Assembly (NCBI GenBank): GCA_003537755.1
Contig: DPQS01000044.1
Span: forward strand, 32,343 to 38,225
Length of the DNA stretch: 5,883 bases
Source: Clostridiales bacterium
GTDB taxonomy: Bacteria; Bacillota; Clostridia; Christensenellales; CAG-314
Direction: 5' to 3'
Of this stretch, positions 1-5,847 are shown in pieces; the first letter of the stretch is position 1, and each line of letters opens with the position of its first letter. The notes under the pieces were generated by a model. That model saw only the letters and a program-made list of their open reading frames with translations. It searched no databases and had not been told where the DNA came from. Made by a program: the position numbers and the translations under genes.

Positions 1-1
1 T

Positions 2-103
2 GTCGGCTCGCAAAGTAATGCCGCAGATGACATCGCAACCGTCGAAGAATGTGACAACGCCGCGTCCGAACCGACGAAAACCGACGAAGACGGCAATAGT
101 TAA
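2..103 (+). CDS. C-terminal end of an unidentified protein (partial, 5' end outside window)
   Basis: The frame beginning at base 2 is open for 33 codons and ends with TAA at 101-103. The other two plus frames are less convincing; the frame from base 1 stops at base 16-18. The visible peptide is acidic and low in hydrophobic residues, with many Ala, Asp, Glu, Thr and Ser (for example the stretch ADDIATVEECDNAASEPTKT), as expected for a disordered C-terminal tail. No domain can be recognised. The composition resembles the acidic Ala/Thr/Glu tail of the next gene, so a tandem paralogue is possible, but 33 residues of low-complexity tail cannot prove this. No clear intrinsic terminator follows the stop, only a weak ACAAAA/TTTTGT pairing at 103-125. 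Confidence 0.55.
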   Translation, partial: VGSQSNAADDIATVEECDNAASEPTKTDEDGNS

Positions 104-132
104 CAAAAGTTAAATATTGTTTTGTCAAACGG

Positions 133-161
133 TTTACTTGTGTAAAAATATGTGTTACAAT
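133..161 (+). promoter_or_regulatory. Candidate sigma-A promoter for the E2-like gene
   Basis: A -35 like hexamer TTTACT (133-138) lies 17 bases before TACAAT (156-161), which differs from the consensus -10 at one position. The bases TGT at 153-155 add an extended -10 (TGn). Transcription would begin near base 168 and give a leader of about 140 bases before the ATG at 310. The leader contains the 8-base palindrome TGTGCACA (182-189) and a small hairpin at 225-241. The -35 match is only four of six, so the assignment rests mostly on the -10 and the spacing. Confidence 0.45.
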
Positions 162-284
162 TTTTGCGTATGTGGGTACTTTGTGCACACATGCGCATTT
201 TTTGTTAATATTTGTCGGCAAAGCGCAAACATTTTTGTTGCAGGTTTAGTAAATTCGTTTGTCGTTTTGTCGTCGGTTCCGCCC

Positions 285-305
285 TTAGGAGGCAGCTACG
301 GAGGA
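285..305 (+). promoter_or_regulatory. Two tandem Shine-Dalgarno sequences before the E2-like gene
   Basis: TTAGGAGG at 285-292 is a near-perfect Shine-Dalgarno sequence but lies 17 bases before the ATG, too far for direct use. A second one, GGAGG (300-304), is 5 bases from the ATG and is the site that fixes the start at 310. No start codon follows the first site at normal spacing, so it does not mark a leader peptide. Confidence 0.65.
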
Positions 306-309
306 CAAT

Positions 310-1311
310 ATGGGAAAGAAAAGACCCGACGGAGTTTATATCGACAACATCAACCCTTACACCAAAATAATGCCGCACATCATGCCGCATCGTTACGACG
401 CAATGAACTGGTGCAAGGTGGAAGTTTCCTGCGACGGCATTGACCGCTTTATTGCCGAGCAGCACAAACTTGGCAAACGTTACAGTTACTACAATGTGGT
501 AATGGCGGCACTGGTGCGCACGTTTGCGATGCGCCCCAGCCTCAACAGGTTTGTAATGAACCGCAAAATTTACCAGCACAATGACATTACGGCAAGTTTC
601 GCCGTCAAAAAGATACTTAAGGACAACAGCGAGGACACGACGGTAAAGGTGCACTTCAAGGGCGACGAAACCATTGACGAAGTAAGTAAGCAGATGGAAG
701 AGGTCATTGCCGCAAATACCGGCGTCAAGGCGTACAACTCGGTGGATGATACGGCAAAAATGTTGACCAATGCGCCGCACTTTATGATAAAGTTGGTGGT
801 AAAACTGCTCAACTGGCTGGACCACCACAACATGTTGCCGGCAAGCCTTATCGAAACAAGCCCGTTCCACAACAGTTTCTTCATTACTTTCATGAAGTCC
901 ATTCACGGCGACTACCTGTATCACCATTGTTACGACTTCGGTACCACCAGCATGTTTATCGGCATGGGGCGTGAAAAGGAAACGCCGGTAGTGGAAAACG
1001 GCGAAGTAAAGGTAGGCAAGGTTTTGACTCTCGGCGTGGTGTGTGACGAGCGTTTCTGCGACGGACTGTACTACGTCAACAGCATGCGCCTTATTAAAAA
1101 GTTGCTTATGAACCCCGAACAGTTGCTGGAACCGATTGATCTTGCGCAGTATTCGTCGGTAAACGGCATTGCCAAGGAAGGCGACAAAAAGCGTAAACTC
1201 AAAAAGAATAAAAAGGACAAGAAAAACAAAAAAGACGCGAAAAACGTTGCAACCGATGCCGAAACGGAGACGCAGGCTGCCGCAACCACGGTAATAAAGG
1301 ACGAGGAGTAG
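310..1311 (+). CDS. E2/CAT-like acyltransferase-fold protein with the catalytic His replaced by Glu
   Basis: This 333-residue protein resembles the catalytic domain of 2-oxoacid dehydrogenase E2 subunits and chloramphenicol acetyltransferase (CAT). There is no lipoyl domain and no E1/E3-binding domain. The N-terminal segment around residues 16-40 (KIMPHIMPHRYDAMNW) sits where the E2 fold begins. Residues 238-255 carry the fold's signature region, DERFCDG (246-252), followed by a helix and NPEQLLEPI, which matches the usual E2 C-terminus. In active E2 and CAT this motif holds the catalytic base (DHRxxDG, HHxxxDG); here that position is Glu247, while Asp251-Gly252, a structural pair, is kept. 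From memory, a clostridial family of E2-like proteins shares a DERxxDG form, so this is probably a family trait and not a recent mutation. Residues 293-312 are almost all Lys/Asn/Asp/Arg and the last 20 residues are acidic; both are extensions beyond the fold. The protein has no signal peptide and is likely cytoplasmic. The gene stands alone with its own promoter and terminator. Its substrate and function are unknown. Confidence 0.85.
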   Translation: MGKKRPDGVYIDNINPYTKIMPHIMPHRYDAMNWCKVEVSCDGIDRFIAEQHKLGKRYSYYNVVMAALVRTFAMRPSLNRFVMNRKIYQHNDITASFAVKKILKDNSEDTTVKVHFKGDETIDEVSKQMEEVIAANTGVKAYNSVDDTAKMLTNAPHFMIKLVVKLLNWLDHHNMLPASLIETSPFHNSFFITFMKSIHGDYLYHHCYDFGTTSMFIGMGREKETPVVENGEVKVGKVLTLGVVCDERFCDGLYYVNSMRLIKKLLMNPEQLLEPIDLAQYSSVNGIAKEGDKKRKLKKNKKDKKNKKDAKNVATDAETETQAAATTVIKDEE

Positions 1312-1422
1312 CGGATAGTTCATCGTGAAACGTAACGACATAATTACGTAGCTCGGAATTACAAAATTTTTCCTAATCGTTTAATAAAAATTTTTCAGAA
1401 TTCTTTCAAAAAATTCAATAAA

Positions 1423-1464
1423 AAACACAAAAAACTCGCATACGTATGCGAGTTTTTTGTGTTT
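1423..1464. terminator. Bidirectional intrinsic terminator between convergent genes
   Basis: A perfect 21-bp inverted repeat is centred between bases 1443 and 1444. Its core is ACTCGCATAC facing GTATGCGAGT, flanked by six A on the left and six T on the right, so each strand gives a GC-containing hairpin followed by a U tract. It lies 111 bases after the stop of the E2-like gene and 35 bases after the stop of the minus-strand lipoprotein gene, so it can end transcription of both. The preceding 1312-1422 is AT-rich and holds no gene. Confidence 0.93.
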
Positions 1465-1499
1465 GAGGAAGAAAAATGAAAGTTATTTTAAGTCTGTTG

Positions 1500-2693
1500 T
1501 CAGGCTTGTTCTTCTTCGGGTTGGTATCCCTTTTTCAGCCAGTCTTTCATGTCGTTCCAACCTTTGTTTGCAGCACTGATTGCCGCGTCGTAATCGCTTG
1601 CAAACCTGGTCTCAAACGCCGTCAGGCTGTCGTTGATGGTGGTCTGCGCGTCGTCCACCGCCTTGTCGAAGTCGATGCCCATCTTCTTGATGGCTTCTAC
1701 CACGCTTGCATACGCGTTGTCTATCGCTTCCTGCGCCGAGTCAAGCAGTGCAATTGCGCTGTCGTATGCGGAGACAAGGTTCTTTTCCGCTTTTTCGTAA
1801 GCGGCTTGCAGTTTGTCAAGTTGTTCGTCGTGGTCGGTGATGTTGTTTTCGCGCAGGTAGTTGCGGTAGTTGAGGAACGCCGCTTTTTGTTCCTGGAAGA
1901 TTACAAGCGCCTGTTGATACGCGCTGTCTGCGTCGGTAAACACGTTTTTGCGTGTGCTTTCGATGCCTGCCGTCAATGCCTTGTATGTGGCTTCGCTTGC
2001 CTTGAGTGCAGCCTTCTGCAAATCGCTCATGGACGCTTTCACCGCGTCGAAACGTGCCTGATTAAATGCATTTTCCTTTGCGGAGTAGTAAGCGTCTTTC
2101 AACGCCTGGCTGTGCATTTCGGCTGTTTCCTGACGGGACTTTGCCAGTTCTTCGATTTTTTCCATGTAACCGAGTGCGGCAAGTTTAGCGTCGTTTATGT
2201 AGGGTGCGCATTTTTTCAGTTGTTCGTTGAGGTATGTTTCGGCAAGTTCCATGCCTTTTTTTACGGTAGCGTCGATGTTTTCCTTGCTGAGGTAACCTTC
2301 AACCTTTGCCTTCAACGCTTCGTAGTCGGCTTGTGCCTGTTCGCCGCTGAAGGAAATTTTAAGTTCGTTTTCACCGCTCTTGACGTTTGCCTTCACAAGG
2401 AAGCCGTTTTCTTTGCAGATGGAAATGTACAGTTCGGCGGCTTGTTCGCTTGTGCAGCCCTCAAACTTTTTGTTTTCGGTTTGCGCGCAAAGCACCAGGT
2501 TGCCGTCCTCGTTGAGGGCGTTTGCCGACACAACCTTGTCGTTGCCGTCCAGAATAAACTCAACCGAGGGGTTAAGTTCCATTGTCATTACCTTTTGCGG
2601 TGCGGTGTTGTCCGTCTGGTTGCATGCCGCAAGCGGAATTATCATGCATACGCACAATACAACCGCACAAAGAGCAGATATAAGTTTTTTCAT
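1500..2693 (-). CDS. Lipoprotein with a single RsgI-like extracytoplasmic domain and a long helical region
   Basis: The 397-residue product begins with a lipoprotein signal peptide: MKK, a hydrophobic core (residues 4-20), and the lipobox LAAC with Cys24 as the lipidated residue. The mature protein should be anchored to the outer face of the membrane. Residues about 35-117 resemble the extracytoplasmic middle domain of RsgI-type anti-sigma-I factors. Visible are the strand MELNPSVEF (38-46), a turn LDGNDKVVSANALNEDG (48-64), a helix TSEQAAELYISICKENGF (81-98) and a final strand ELKISFS (110-116). In RsgI proteins the Asn-Pro pair, here Asn41-Pro42, is a self-cleavage site. Residues about 118-390 are Ala-, Lys- and Glu-rich with few Gly or Pro, and look like long helices or coiled coils. 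The N-terminal cytoplasmic anti-sigma segment and transmembrane helix of true RsgI are missing, and no sigI gene is in the window, so it is not a standard anti-sigma factor. Domain assignment is by motif memory. The ligand and role are unknown. The gene appears monocistronic, ending at the shared terminator. Confidence 0.85.
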   Translation of the reverse strand: MKKLISALCAVVLCVCMIIPLAACNQTDNTAPQKVMTMELNPSVEFILDGNDKVVSANALNEDGNLVLCAQTENKKFEGCTSEQAAELYISICKENGFLVKANVKSGENELKISFSGEQAQADYEALKAKVEGYLSKENIDATVKKGMELAETYLNEQLKKCAPYINDAKLAALGYMEKIEELAKSRQETAEMHSQALKDAYYSAKENAFNQARFDAVKASMSDLQKAALKASEATYKALTAGIESTRKNVFTDADSAYQQALVIFQEQKAAFLNYRNYLRENNITDHDEQLDKLQAAYEKAEKNLVSAYDSAIALLDSAQEAIDNAYASVVEAIKKMGIDFDKAVDDAQTTINDSLTAFETRFASDYDAAISAANKGWNDMKDWLKKGYQPEEEQA

Positions 2694-2700
2694 TTTGCGT

Positions 2701-2707
2701 TCTCCTT
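2701..2707 (-). promoter_or_regulatory. Ribosome binding site of the lipoprotein gene
   Basis: Read on the minus strand, AAGGAGA lies 7 bases before the ATG at 2693-2691. It fixes this start, which also gives a complete lipoprotein signal peptide. Confidence 0.8.
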
Positions 2708-2903
2708 TTCGTATTCGATGTGCGCCGACGTTTACGGTGCGTTTGTCGTTGCCCTGTCGCTACGCAAAAATGAGTATCGGTAAGGTTACGACCTGTTTCC
2801 GTTGTCAACACTTGTCGTGTCGTCCGTCGCCGTCGTTTCATATTGTAAATTTTTTGTAATTGCCTTTTATTGCAAGTTTTTGAAAAAAGTGTCGTCACGA
2901 CCG

Positions 2904-2940
2904 AAAATGTGAACAAATCTGCCGTCAGTGTTTACATTTT
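2904..2940. repeat. Inverted repeat / hairpin with paired TGTNNACA sites
   Basis: AAAATGTGAACA (2904-2915) faces TGTTTACATTTT (2929-2940): 12 pairs with one G-T. Inside, CTG (2919-2921) can pair with CAG (2926-2928) around a CCGT loop after a three-base bulge, so the whole forms a stable hairpin. Each arm also contains TGTNNACA, itself a small palindrome, at 2908-2915 and 2929-2936; the two are 21 bp apart centre to centre, two helical turns. No T tract follows outside the stem, so a terminator is unlikely. An operator is the simpler reading. Confidence 0.55.
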
Positions 2941-3075
2941 GTCGCAATAAATCCCGCTTGCGGTCGCACTTGCACGGAAAGGCGCGAAATATGTGACGCA
3001 GTGTCGCGAGCGGTACGCCGTAAGGTTTCTTGTAGTCGCGTCGATTTTGGCAATGAATGACGCCCGAGTGACAAA

Positions 3076-3109
3076 AAGTGTGGCAAAAACACTTGTCTAA
3101 AACAGACAA
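3076..3109. repeat. Two overlapping inverted repeats at the ppdK promoter
   Basis: AAGTGT (3076-3081) faces ACACTT (3089-3094) with 7 bases between, and TTGTCT (3093-3098) faces AGACAA (3104-3109) with 5 bases between. The two repeats share bases 3093-3094. The second one starts exactly at the proposed -35 hexamer and runs into the spacer, where a bound repressor would block RNA polymerase. The arms are only 6 bp, so chance is not excluded. Confidence 0.35.
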
Positions 3110-3121
3110 ATAATGTAGAAT
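3093..3121 (+). promoter_or_regulatory. Candidate sigma-A promoter for ppdK
   Basis: TTGTCT (3093-3098, four of six matches to the -35 consensus) is followed after exactly 17 bases by TAGAAT (3116-3121, five of six matches to the -10). Transcription would begin near 3128, giving a leader of about 74 bases. The leader has TTTGTC (3148-3153) facing GACAAA (3175-3180), followed by five T, just before the ribosome binding site. With a 21-base loop this is too weak to call an attenuator. Confidence 0.55.
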
Positions 3122-3186
3122 ATAGATGTTTAAGTGGGTTTGACCGGTTTGTCGGTTCAATCCTGCCGTTACATGACAAATTTTTC

Positions 3187-3192
3187 AGGAGG
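3187..3192 (+). promoter_or_regulatory. Ribosome binding site that fixes the GTG start of ppdK
   Basis: AGGAGG lies 9 bases before GTG at 3202. The frame stays open upstream of this codon, and the next ATG in frame is residue 15. The ribosome binding site, together with agreement with the family N-terminus (invariant Lys at residue 22), decides the GTG. Confidence 0.85.
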
Positions 3193-3201
3193 AAAACAAC
3201 A

Positions 3202-5847
3202 GTGGTAAAAAAGTATACTTATCTTTTTAGCGAAGGTAATGCCAAAATGCGTGACCTTTTGGGTGGTAAAGGTGCAAACCTTGCCGAAATGACCAACATC
3301 GGTCTGCCGGTACCTCAAGGTTTCACGATTTCTACCGAAGCCTGCACGCAGTACTATGAGGACGGTCGCAAAATCAACGACGAGATCCAGGCGCAAATCA
3401 TGGAATATATTTCCAAAATGGAAGAAATCACCGGCAAAAAGTTCGGCGATCTCGAAAATCCCTTGCTTGTTTCCGTACGTTCCGGCGCACGCGCATCCAT
3501 GCCCGGTATGATGGACACCATTCTTAACCTCGGTCTTAACGACGAAGTGGTGGAAGTGCTTGCAAAGAAATCCGGTAATCCTCGTTGGGCATACGACTGC
3601 TACAGAAGATTTATTCAGATGTTCTCCGACGTTGTTATGGAAGTCGGCAAAAAGTACTTTGAAGCGCTTATCGACAAAATGAAGGAAAAGAAAGGCGTTA
3701 AACTGGACGTCGAACTTTCCGCTGAAGATCTTAAGGAACTGGCAAATCAGTTCAAAGCCGAATACAAGGCTAAGATCGGCAAGGACTTCCCCTCCGATCC
3801 GAAGGAACAACTTTTCGAAGCAATCAAGGCAGTGTTCCGCAGCTGGGACAACCCCCGCGCCAACATCTACCGTATGGACCACGACATCCCGTACAGCTGG
3901 GGTACCGCAGTAAACGTACAGATGATGGCTTTCGGTAACATGGGTGACGATTGCGGTACCGGCGTTGCGTTCACTCGTAACCCCGCAACCGGCGAAAAGG
4001 GTCTTATGGGTGAATTCCTGACCAACGCACAGGGCGAAGACGTCGTTGCAGGCGTTCGTACCCCGATGCCCATCGCCGAAATGGCAGAAAAGTTCCCCGA
4101 AGCGTTCAAGCAATTCCAGCAAGTTTGCGCTACGCTTGAAAATCACTACCGCGACATGCAGGACATGGAATTTACGGTAGAACACAACAAGCTGTACATG
4201 CTTCAGACTCGTAACGGCAAGCGTACGGCAGCAGCCGCAATCAAGATTGCATGCGACCTTATCGACGAAGGTCTTATTACGGAACAGGAAGCATTGATGC
4301 AAATCGACGCTAAGTCGCTGGATATGTTGCTGCACCCCACGTTTGAAACCAAGGCTCTTGCAGACGCCGACAAAAACAACGTTGTAGGCAAGGGTATCGC
4401 AGCCAGCCCGGGTGCTGCCGCAGGTACCGTAGTGTTTACTCCGGAAGACGCCGTCAAGGAAGGCAAGGCAGGCAAGAAGGTTATCCTTGTTCGTCTTGAA
4501 ACCAGCCCCGAAGACATCGAAGGTATGAAGTACAGCCAGGGTATCCTGACCGTTCGCGGCGGACAAACCAGCCACGCTGCAGTAGTTGCACGCGGTATGG
4601 GTACTTGCTGCGTAAGCGGTTGCGGCGACATCAAGATGGACGAAGCCAACAAGAAGTTTGAACTTGGCGGCAAAGTGTTCCACGAAGGCGACGCTATATC
4701 CTTGGACGGTTCCACCGGTAAGATTTACGACATCGCAATCAAGACCGTTCCCGCAGATCCCAACAGCGGATACTTCGGACGTATCATGAAACTTGCCGAC
4801 AAGTACAAGGCAATCGAAGTTCGTACCAACGCCGACACGCCTGCAGACGCTCAACGCGCATTCGAACTGGGCGCACAAGGTATCGGTCTTACTCGTACCG
4901 AGCACATGTTCTTCGGACCCGGTCGTATCGACAAGTTCCGCGAGATGATTTGCAGCGAAACCGTTGAAGAACGTAAGGCTGCACTTGCCAACATCGAACC
5001 CATGCAACAGGCAGACTTCGAAGGCTTGATGGAAGCTCTTAAGGGACAACCGGTTATTATCCGTTTCCTTGACCCGCCGCTTCACGAGTTTGTACCCACC
5101 GACGAAAAGGACATTCAATTGCTTGCAAAGGCTAAGGGCAAGAGCGTTGAATACATCAAGCAACTTTGCAACAGCCTGCACGAATTCAACCCCATGATGG
5201 GTCACCGCGGATGCCGTCTTGCAGTTACCTATCCGGAAATCGCCGAAATGCAGACCAAGGCTGTCATCAAGGCTGCTTTGAACGTACAAAAGCGTCACCC
5301 CGACTGGCACGTTGTTCCCGAAATCATGATCCCGCTTGTGGGTGAAGTTAAGGAATTGGCATATGTCAAAAAGACCGTTGTTGCTACCGCCGACGCAGTT
5401 ATTGCCGAAGCAGGCGTAGAATTGAAGTACATGGTAGGTACCATGATCGAAATTCCTCGCGCTGCGCTTACCGCAGACGAAATTGCCAAGGAAGCGGAAT
5501 TCTTCAGTTTCGGTACCAATGACCTCACTCAGATGACATTCGGTTTCAGCCGTGACGACGCAAGCAAGTTCCTGCCCAGTTACTATGCTGCAAAGATTTA
5601 CGAATCCGACCCGTTTGCTCGTCTTGACCAGGTTGGCGTAGGCAAACTTATGAAGATGGCTGTTACTCTCGGTCGTGAAACCCGTCCGGAACTGCAATGC
5701 GGTATCTGCGGCGAACACGGCGGTGACCCCAGCAGTATCGAGTTTGCTCACAACATCGGACTCAACTACGTATCCTGCAGCCCCTACCGCGTACCCATCG
5801 CACGTTTGGCAGCAGCACAGGCGAACATCCGCAATCCCAGGTCCTAA
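3202..5847 (+). CDS. ppdK: Pyruvate, phosphate dikinase
   Basis: This cytoplasmic enzyme (EC 2.7.9.1) interconverts pyruvate, ATP and phosphate with phosphoenolpyruvate, AMP and pyrophosphate. In fermenting Clostridia it can act in the glycolytic direction and conserve the energy of pyrophosphate. At 881 residues it has the full family length. The N-terminal ATP-grasp part (about 1-340) has GGKGANLAEM with Lys22, SVRSGARASMPGMMDT with Arg93, and Glu323, Gln335 and Arg337 for nucleotide binding. The swivelling phosphohistidine domain (about 390-510) has GGQTSHAAVVARG with the phosphorylated His458. The C-terminal barrel (about 530-881) binds pyruvate/PEP: Arg565 in LTRTEHMFF, Arg621 in IIRFLDPPLHE, Glu750 in GTMIEIPRAAL, Asn773-Asp774 in GTNDLTQ and the acid/base Cys836 in CGICGEHGGDP. 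All key residues are present, so it should be active. Codon use is strongly biased (for example CGT for Arg, AAC and GAC), suggesting high expression. The gene seems monocistronic at its 5' end. No terminator is seen in the 36 bases after the stop, and no PPDK regulatory protein gene is in the window. Confidence 0.98.
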   Translation: MVKKYTYLFSEGNAKMRDLLGGKGANLAEMTNIGLPVPQGFTISTEACTQYYEDGRKINDEIQAQIMEYISKMEEITGKKFGDLENPLLVSVRSGARASMPGMMDTILNLGLNDEVVEVLAKKSGNPRWAYDCYRRFIQMFSDVVMEVGKKYFEALIDKMKEKKGVKLDVELSAEDLKELANQFKAEYKAKIGKDFPSDPKEQLFEAIKAVFRSWDNPRANIYRMDHDIPYSWGTAVNVQMMAFGNMGDDCGTGVAFTRNPATGEKGLMGEFLTNAQGEDVVAGVRTPMPIAEMAEKFPEAFKQFQQVCATLENHYRDMQDMEFTVEHNKLYMLQTRNGKRTAAAAIKIACDLIDEGLITEQEALMQIDAKSLDMLLHPTFETKALADADKNNVVGKGIAASPGAAAGTVVFTPEDAVKEGKAGKKVILVRLETSPEDIEGMKYSQGILTVRGGQTSHAAVVARGMGTCCVSGCGDIKMDEANKKFELGGKVFHEGDAISLDGSTGKIYDIAIKTVPADPNSGYFGRIMKLADKYKAIEVRTNADTPADAQRAFELGAQGIGLTRTEHMFFGPGRIDKFREMICSETVEERKAALANIEPMQQADFEGLMEALKGQPVIIRFLDPPLHEFVPTDEKDIQLLAKAKGKSVEYIKQLCNSLHEFNPMMGHRGCRLAVTYPEIAEMQTKAVIKAALNVQKRHPDWHVVPEIMIPLVGEVKELAYVKKTVVATADAVIAEAGVELKYMVGTMIEIPRAALTADEIAKEAEFFSFGTNDLTQMTFGFSRDDASKFLPSYYAAKIYESDPFARLDQVGVGKLMKMAVTLGRETRPELQCGICGEHGGDPSSIEFAHNIGLNYVSCSPYRVPIARLAAAQANIRNPRS

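Larger units (their letters stand above)
2694..3201. other. Divergent intergenic region of 508 bases without a convincing gene
   Basis: This region separates the minus-strand lipoprotein gene from ppdK and must hold the promoters for both. The ppdK promoter is seen at 3093-3121. For the lipoprotein gene the minus strand has a perfect TTGACA (2808-2803) but no good -10 at normal spacing, and an AT-rich stretch with TACAAT (2847-2842) but no -35 at normal spacing, so its promoter is unresolved. Bases about 2950-3070 are rich in CpG and differ from the AT-rich stretches on both sides. Minus-strand open frames of 97 and 84 codons cross this part, but their peptides resemble no family, are rich in Arg, His and Cys, and lack a clear ribosome binding site; I do not call them genes. 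The stretch could be a small RNA or a dispersed intergenic repeat. Confidence 0.6.

Noticed and set aside
205..1341. 378-codon open frame on the minus strand opposite the E2-like gene
   Set aside because: The plus-strand protein matches a known fold and has a ribosome binding site. The antisense peptide resembles nothing, and the frame extends past the real gene ends without any start signal.
1476..2783. 435-codon open frame on the plus strand opposite the lipoprotein gene
   Set aside because: It starts 11 bases after the two-way terminator hairpin with GAGGA upstream, which first looked plausible, but the peptide is Val/Phe/Cys-rich antisense text, while the minus strand gives a clean lipoprotein with a signal peptide and ribosome binding site.
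2867..3160. 97-codon minus-strand open frame in the divergent intergenic region
   Set aside because: No good ribosome binding site, it overlaps the ppdK promoter and the hairpin at 2904-2940, and the peptide has no protein-like pattern of hydrophobic residues.
3142..3175. tRNA-like T-arm text (GGTTCAATCC) in the ppdK leader
   Set aside because: The flanking five-base arms do not pair, and there is no acceptor stem, anticodon arm or CCA end around it.
3148..3185. Possible attenuator (TTTGTC/GACAAA plus five T) before the ppdK ribosome binding site
   Set aside because: The stem is only 6 bp, AT-rich, with a 21-base loop. It is too weak for an intrinsic terminator, and no alternative antiterminator pairing was seen.
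3169..5751. Open reading frame of 860 codons on the strand opposite ppdK
   Set aside because: It lies fully antisense to a complete, motif-rich ppdK. Its peptide is rich in Cys, His, Val and Phe with no recognisable domain, as expected from reading a codon-biased gene backwards. Long antisense frames also occur opposite the other two genes, so this is a codon-use effect.
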